Assembly: GCA_964598225.1 (NCBI GenBank)
Contig: CAZRBG010000087.1
Coordinates: forward strand, 1-17,983
Reading direction: 5' to 3'
From: SG8-4 sp964598225
GTDB taxonomy: Bacteria > Planctomycetota > Phycisphaerae > Sedimentisphaerales > Anaerobacaceae
DNA: 17,983 bases
Each line of letters starts with the position of its first letter. Within the stretch, counting starts at the first letter, position 1. Of this stretch, positions 14,643-17,983 are shown one piece after another. The position numbers and the translations under genes were made by a program. The notes under the pieces were generated by a model. The model saw only the letters and a program-made list of their open reading frames with translations, made no database searches and was not told the origin of the DNA.

Positions 14643-15457
14643 GCAGTATAATAGAAGTCAACAATCTGAGCTTTGCCTACACCGCTGAAAGGGATATTCT
14701 GAAAAATATCAGTTTTCGCGCCGATACCGGGACATTTCTGGCGATTGCCGGTCCCAACGGAGCGGGCAAGAGCACTCTGCTGAACCTGCTGTGCGGTCTT
14801 TTGAAGTCTGATTCCGGTGTGATTAAAGTTGATAGATCGCCGGTCGGCTCGTACGGCACCGAAAAACTGGCGGAAAAGTTTGCGATTGTGCGGCAGGAAC
14901 ATGTGCCGTCGTTCAGCTTTTCGGTAATCGAGATGGTTCTGATGGCAAGGACAAGATACTTCGGATCGATGGGCTTCGAGAGACGGCAGGACAGGGAGGC
15001 TGTCGACGAAGCGCTAGAAGCCACTGATACAACTCAATTCGCCGCACGTCCGTTGTCGAGTCTCAGCGGCGGCGAACAACAACGGGTCTTCATCGCTCGC
15101 GCGCTCGCTCAAAGCAGTTCTATCCTGTTGCTCGACGAGCCGACAAGTTTCCTGGACCTTAAACATCAGGTAGGTATATACGATCTGCTCAAGGCCGCTC
15201 AGCTCGAAAAGAACAAGACAATCGTAGCAGTGACGCACGATATCAATCTCGCAAGCCAGTATTGTGATGAAATATTACTCCTCGGCGCCGATGGGAGCTA
15301 TTACACAGGCCAAACTCAGGAAGTACTGTCAACGGATCGCATCAGGGAAGTTTTCGGAGCCGAGGTTTTTGCAGGAAAAATCGGTCGGGAAAGATTCTTC
15401 ATCCCTCTGGGAAAATTAGCCGTAGACAGAGACAAAATCGACAAAAAGTTACCTTAA
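14639..15457 (+). CDS. btuD: ABC transporter ATP-binding protein (BtuD/FecE type)
   Basis: This is the motor subunit of the importer, hydrolysing ATP at the cytoplasmic face. The 272 residues show Walker A GPNGAGKST (38-46), the Q-loop glutamine in VRQEH (Gln86), the signature LSGGEQQ (142-148), Walker B ILLLDEP (162-168), the D-loop SFLD and the switch histidine His200 in VTHD. The frame is open far upstream (from 14171) but that part overlaps btuC and does not look like protein; ATG 14639 overlaps the btuC stop and gives the normal N-terminus (MSSIIEVNNLSFAY). It is the last gene of the mutL-btuFCD run, with about 190 bases to the next gene and no clear terminator. Confidence 0.92.
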   Translation: MSSIIEVNNLSFAYTAERDILKNISFRADTGTFLAIAGPNGAGKSTLLNLLCGLLKSDSGVIKVDRSPVGSYGTEKLAEKFAIVRQEHVPSFSFSVIEMVLMARTRYFGSMGFERRQDREAVDEALEATDTTQFAARPLSSLSGGEQQRVFIARALAQSSSILLLDEPTSFLDLKHQVGIYDLLKAAQLEKNKTIVAVTHDINLASQYCDEILLLGADGSYYTGQTQEVLSTDRIREVFGAEVFAGKIGRERFFIPLGKLAVDRDKIDKKLP

Positions 15458-15510
15458 CTCCGCATCTAACTCTTTACGCTAAAAATACTTGCTCCAGGCA
15501 CCAATTCTGC

Positions 15511-15539
15511 TTGATAAACTGCATATTTTCAATTAGAAT
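15511..15539 (+). promoter_or_regulatory. Promoter for the DksA-like gene
   Basis: TTGATA (15511-15516) and TAGAAT (15534-15539) stand 17 bases apart, each matching five of six consensus bases. The expected start near 15546 gives a leader of about 100 bases for the DksA-like gene, which would then be independent of the btu operon. Confidence 0.6.
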
Positions 15540-15575
15540 ACAGGTTTTGATTCAAAATTGCAATTGAGATACGCC

Positions 15576-15627
15576 CTGCAAAATTGCCGTCGTATTTCAA
15601 AATAGGTAACGTAAAGTAATTTTGCAG
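15576..15627 (+). promoter_or_regulatory. Inverted repeat in the DksA-like gene leader
   Basis: CTGCAAAATT (15576-15585) and AATTTTGCAG (15618-15627) are perfect ten-base inverted copies 32 bases apart. Both lie in the expected leader RNA, and the right arm ends three bases before the AAAGG ribosome-binding site (15631-15635). It could be an RNA stem that controls access to that site, or a protein operator. Confidence 0.45.
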
Positions 15628-15646
15628 CAGAAAGGTAGACAAAGAC

Positions 15647-16102
15647 GTGGCAAAACGTAAAAAGGTATCAAGGAAGCAAGTTAGTTCCACTCGGAAGAAG
15701 AAAGGCACCATGACAGCAGCCGACAGGAAGCATTTTCGAGAGTTATTGCTTGAAAAACGAAGGGAAATCCTGGCGAACGTGACGGAATTCCAGGATGAGG
15801 CTTTGAAGAGATCTCGGCTGGACGCCACAGGCGATCTGTCGTGTATGCCGATCCACATGGCCGATATCGGGACGGATAACTACGAACAGGAATTTGCGTT
15901 GGGATTGATGGATAGCGAAAGAAAGTTGCTGAGAGAAATCGACGAGGCGCTGGCCCGGATTGAAAACAAGACTTATGGCACATGTCTGGCTACCGGCAAG
16001 CCCATAGGCAAGGCCCGGCTCGAAGCCATGCCGTGGACGAAACACTGCGTGGAATACGCTCGAATGCTCGAACAAGGCCTCGCGACAGAAAACGAAGAAT
16101 AA
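15647..16102 (+). CDS. TraR/DksA family zinc-finger-like regulator
   Basis: This protein is related to DksA, TraR and YteA, which bind the RNA polymerase secondary channel; some members act with ppGpp. The 151 residues have a lysine-rich tail (1-20), a helix pair (about 24-57 and 88-107) with the family block HMADIGTDNYEQE between, and a C-terminal finger, YGTCLATGKPI...LEAMPWTKHCVEYAR. The four finger positions read Cys113, Thr116, Cys134, Tyr137, so only two cysteines remain. A similar two-cysteine finger is known in Pseudomonas DksA2, which works without zinc. The start is GTG 15647 with AAAGG eleven bases upstream; ATG 15710 is an alternative that would drop the basic tail. yacG follows after eight bases. 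Family is firm; whether it is a true DksA functional equivalent is unknown. Confidence 0.85.
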   Translation: MAKRKKVSRKQVSSTRKKKGTMTAADRKHFRELLLEKRREILANVTEFQDEALKRSRLDATGDLSCMPIHMADIGTDNYEQEFALGLMDSERKLLREIDEALARIENKTYGTCLATGKPIGKARLEAMPWTKHCVEYARMLEQGLATENEE

Positions 16103-16110
16103 GCGTCAAA

Positions 16111-16317
16111 ATGAAACACAGATGCCCGGTCTGTAAAAAGATACTGACAAAGTCGATTGAAGAACGAGCCCGCCACGAGAAATTCTTCCCCTTCTGTTCC
16201 GAGCGATGTAAGCTTATCGATCTCGGCGCCTGGCTGAATGCCGACTACCGGATTGCCTCCGGACCGGAATCAGAGGAATCTGCGGAATCGCCTGATAGCG
16301 ACACGCCCTCCTCCTGA
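16111..16317 (+). CDS. yacG: DNA gyrase inhibitor YacG-type zinc protein
   Basis: YacG is a small zinc-binding protein that inhibits DNA gyrase in E. coli by binding GyrB. The 68 residues contain all four zinc ligands: Cys5 and Cys8 (CPVC), Cys29 and Cys33 (FCSERC), followed by the near-invariant LIDLGAWLNADYRI. The C-terminal tail is acidic and serine-rich, as usual. The frame is open from 15982, but that part lies inside the previous gene; ATG 16111 gives the standard N-terminus. It is eight bases after the DksA-like gene, so the two are almost surely co-transcribed. YacG often neighbours coaE in other bacteria, but coaE is far away here. Confidence 0.9.
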   Translation: MKHRCPVCKKILTKSIEERARHEKFFPFCSERCKLIDLGAWLNADYRIASGPESEESAESPDSDTPSS

Positions 16318-16364
16318 CGCGCAAAAGACGTCCCCGGCTGCCGAAAATAATCTTACAGAAGTAG

Positions 16365-16394
16365 TTGAAATCGACCGATACTACGGTATATACT
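16365..16394 (+). promoter_or_regulatory. Promoter for the membrane protein gene
   Basis: TTGAAA (16365-16370) and TATACT (16389-16394) are 18 bases apart, each matching five of six consensus bases. They lie about 55 bases ahead of ATG 16450, in the 132-base gap after yacG. Confidence 0.5.
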
Positions 16395-16449
16395 TGCGTT
16401 CACTTTTGGGCAGGCTATCGGCAATTTAATCTTTTTGAAAGGAAATAAA

Positions 16450-17712
16450 ATGGCCGGCGGTATGGATTCTATCGGTCCTTTTGACGATCTTCTCTTTCCG
16501 AAGATATTCCAGACTTTCCGCATGGCCATCCAACCGACCAAGCTGATTATCGCTTTTCTTGCCGTTGCGATCATCTGTCTGGCCGGCTGGCTCATGGACT
16601 TCAGCAAGACAGTCGTTACCGATGAAACCGGCGAGATAACCGAACTCACCCGATATATGACGTCGAACGAAAAGATTGAGTCACACATCAACAAATTCGA
16701 GGACACGGGAAAACGACAAGGAGTATTTTCGACGCTATGGCATTTCGGTTCCGATAAGTTCCACATGGCGCTGCGGCAGTTGTTCGAATTAAACTTTTCA
16801 AGTGTTTGGGATAACATCCGTGATTGCTTCACGGCACTTATGTGGGCGTTTAGATATCATTACGTTTACTGTCTGGTCTTCGTTATCATAGTTCTTGCCG
16901 TGATGTCGATCAGTGGCGGCGCATTATGCCGGATTGCCGCGCTGCAGTTTGCTCAGGGCGAAAAGCCCGGTCTTACCGAATCGCTACGCTTTAGTATCGG
17001 AAGATTCACGAGCTTCTTCGCGGCGCCTCTGACGCCCATCGGGATAATTGCATTCATGGGATTATTCGTCTTTTTGCTTGGGCTTGCCGGCAATATTCCG
17101 CGGGCCGGCGAGTTGATTGTCGGACTGGGTATGCCCTGGGCATTGTTTCTGGGCGCTCTGACGGCGGTCATAGCCGTAGGCGCTGTTGTGGGCTTCGGCC
17201 TGATGTTCCCGGCTGTGGCCTATGACGGCTCGGATTGTTTCGACTCGATAAGCCGCTCGTTCAGCTACGTATACGCTCAACCGGCGAGGATGGCTATTTA
17301 CACCGTCATAGCGGCGGTATACGGCGCTATCTGCTATATAGTGATTCGCTTTTTCGTGTTCCTGATGCTCTGGATCACGCGTTTCTTTCTAGGGCTCGGT
17401 GTCTGGACAGAAGGCGGCACCGAGGGTGTGAACAAGCTGACGGCAATCTGGCCCGGGCCGGAAATGATGAATCTGCTCGGCTCTTCGGACCCCGTAACAG
17501 CCAATTCGACGGAACTGTTGGCCAGCCGTTTGGTATATTTGTTCGTGCTGATCGTCATCGGATTGATGGTCTCCTTCATCATCAGTTTTTACTTTTGTGC
17601 TAACACCGTCATCTATTCACTCATGCGAAACAGAGTTGACAATACCGCCTTGGACGATGTCTGCACTCATTTCGACGAAGCGGAGGCGGATTTGCCGAGC
17701 GATAATGCCTGA
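16450..17712 (+). CDS. Multi-pass membrane protein of unknown function
   Basis: I do not recognise a named family. The 420-residue protein has a short cytoplasmic-looking N-terminus, a first membrane segment at about 31-49, a soluble stretch of some 85 residues (50-135), then hydrophobic segments at about 138-158, 186-213, 222-255 (long enough for two), 281-312 (one or two) and 361-385, and an acidic C-terminal tail. A conserved-looking cytoplasmic loop, DGSDCFDSISRSFSYVYAQP at 259-278, sits before a membrane segment; I recall similar SRSFSYVY loops in planctomycete membrane proteins. No enzymatic motif is visible. ATG 16450 is chosen because AAAGGA stands 6-11 bases upstream; a TTG at 16435 is less likely. 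It has its own promoter candidate and is followed by a gene-free repeat-rich tail. Confidence 0.8.
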   Translation: MAGGMDSIGPFDDLLFPKIFQTFRMAIQPTKLIIAFLAVAIICLAGWLMDFSKTVVTDETGEITELTRYMTSNEKIESHINKFEDTGKRQGVFSTLWHFGSDKFHMALRQLFELNFSSVWDNIRDCFTALMWAFRYHYVYCLVFVIIVLAVMSISGGALCRIAALQFAQGEKPGLTESLRFSIGRFTSFFAAPLTPIGIIAFMGLFVFLLGLAGNIPRAGELIVGLGMPWALFLGALTAVIAVGAVVGFGLMFPAVAYDGSDCFDSISRSFSYVYAQPARMAIYTVIAAVYGAICYIVIRFFVFLMLWITRFFLGLGVWTEGGTEGVNKLTAIWPGPEMMNLLGSSDPVTANSTELLASRLVYLFVLIVIGLMVSFIISFYFCANTVIYSLMRNRVDNTALDDVCTHFDEAEADLPSDNA

Positions 17713-17762
17713 AGCAGGCGCCGATGCCGCGTAGAAGGTGTTTAAGAGCTGTCTTATAGTAG

Positions 17763-17781
17763 CATGGGCATCTTGCCCATG
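17763..17781. repeat. Perfect 8-bp hairpin
   Basis: CATGGGCA (17763-17770), loop TCT, and TGCCCATG (17774-17781) pair without mismatch. No T-run follows, so it is not an ordinary intrinsic terminator, though it is the first strong hairpin after the membrane protein gene. Confidence 0.6.
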
Positions 17782-17855
17782 TGTCGCAGAGCCTGCCTTG
17801 AGCTAAGCCGAACGGGGCCATCCACTCGACTCTGCTCTCCCTTGGGGACGCCTTT

Positions 17856-17868
17856 CGGCGGGCACAGG
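17856..17868. repeat. Second copy of the 13-base repeat
   Basis: CGGCGGGCACAGG here is identical to 3030-3042 in the rho leader, and both are preceded by GA(T/C)GCCT after allowing a small length difference. Confidence 0.5.
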
Positions 17869-17890
17869 CTTGGTCTTGCAATTTGTCGCC

Positions 17891-17915
17891 TTCCACGGGC
17901 CAGACGCCCGTGGAA
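17891..17915. repeat. Perfect 10-bp hairpin
   Basis: TTCCACGGGC (17891-17900), loop CAGAC, and GCCCGTGGAA (17906-17915) pair perfectly over ten bases. It lies in the gene-free tail and looks like part of a dispersed repeat. Confidence 0.6.
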
Positions 17916-17983
17916 CTCACAAGCAGCACCTAAGGATCGTGCACGAAATAACTTCCCGATTTCATGGGGATAGTTCCGTCGGA

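Larger units (their letters stand above)
17713..17983. other. Gene-free tail with hairpins and repeat
   Basis: This 271-base stretch has no frame that looks like protein; the open frames on both strands are rich in Arg, Cys, Pro and follow the hairpins. It contains two perfect hairpins and the 13-base repeat shared with the rho leader (17856-17868). It resembles dispersed intergenic repeats of large planctomycete genomes, which is my recollection and not a search result. Confidence 0.5.

Noticed and set aside
17764..17973. Open frame in the right-hand tail
   Set aside because: It reads through hairpins and repeats, has no ribosome-binding site and no protein-like composition.

Overview
This window looks like ordinary chromosomal DNA from an uncultured or little-studied bacterium. 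The best guess is a member of the Planctomycetota, probably Phycisphaerae-like. That placement is inference from four things: the small zinc-ribbon protein with a planctomycete-style CxxC pair, the form of the valyl-tRNA synthetase (long linker after GHRIP, then a CTAREIITLWVSRM segment), a DksA relative with a CxxT/CxxY finger, and intergenic hairpins of a kind I associate with that group. There are no rRNA or tRNA genes, CRISPR arrays, insertion sequences or phage genes.

Left part (1-4764): a leftward consensus-like promoter near the edge; queF (7-deazaguanine reductase); a zinc-ribbon protein of unknown role; a shortened glycosyltransferase-like gene that seems to have lost most of its catalytic core; coaE (last step of CoA synthesis); and rho with a long charged N-terminal tail. 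An intrinsic terminator closes the rho unit. Most of these genes are separated by 60-200 bases and are probably separate transcription units on the plus strand.

Middle part (4765-10786): valS followed closely by a bifunctional-nuclease (DUF151) gene; lspA on the minus strand, whose 3' end overlaps the nuclease gene by 44 bases; and gpmI on the plus strand. lspA and gpmI diverge from a 246-base region holding two strong promoters, each with a palindrome placed where a regulator could bind. A small minus-strand YgiT-type antitoxin gene, without a partner toxin, lies between gpmI and mutL.

Right part (10920-17983): mutL, btuF, btuC and btuD are packed with start/stop overlaps or a 4-base gap, so mismatch repair and a vitamin B12 (or related metal-chelate) importer look co-transcribed. 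Then come a DksA-like regulator gene with its own promoter and a structured leader, yacG 8 bases later, and a large membrane protein of unknown function. The last 271 bases carry no gene but hold perfect hairpins and a short repeat also found upstream of rho.

I did not find a clearly new multi-gene system. The observations most worth following are the two-sided regulated lspA/gpmI promoter region, the orphan antitoxin with a damaged zinc site, the internally shortened glycosyltransferase, and the mutL-btuFCD coupling.
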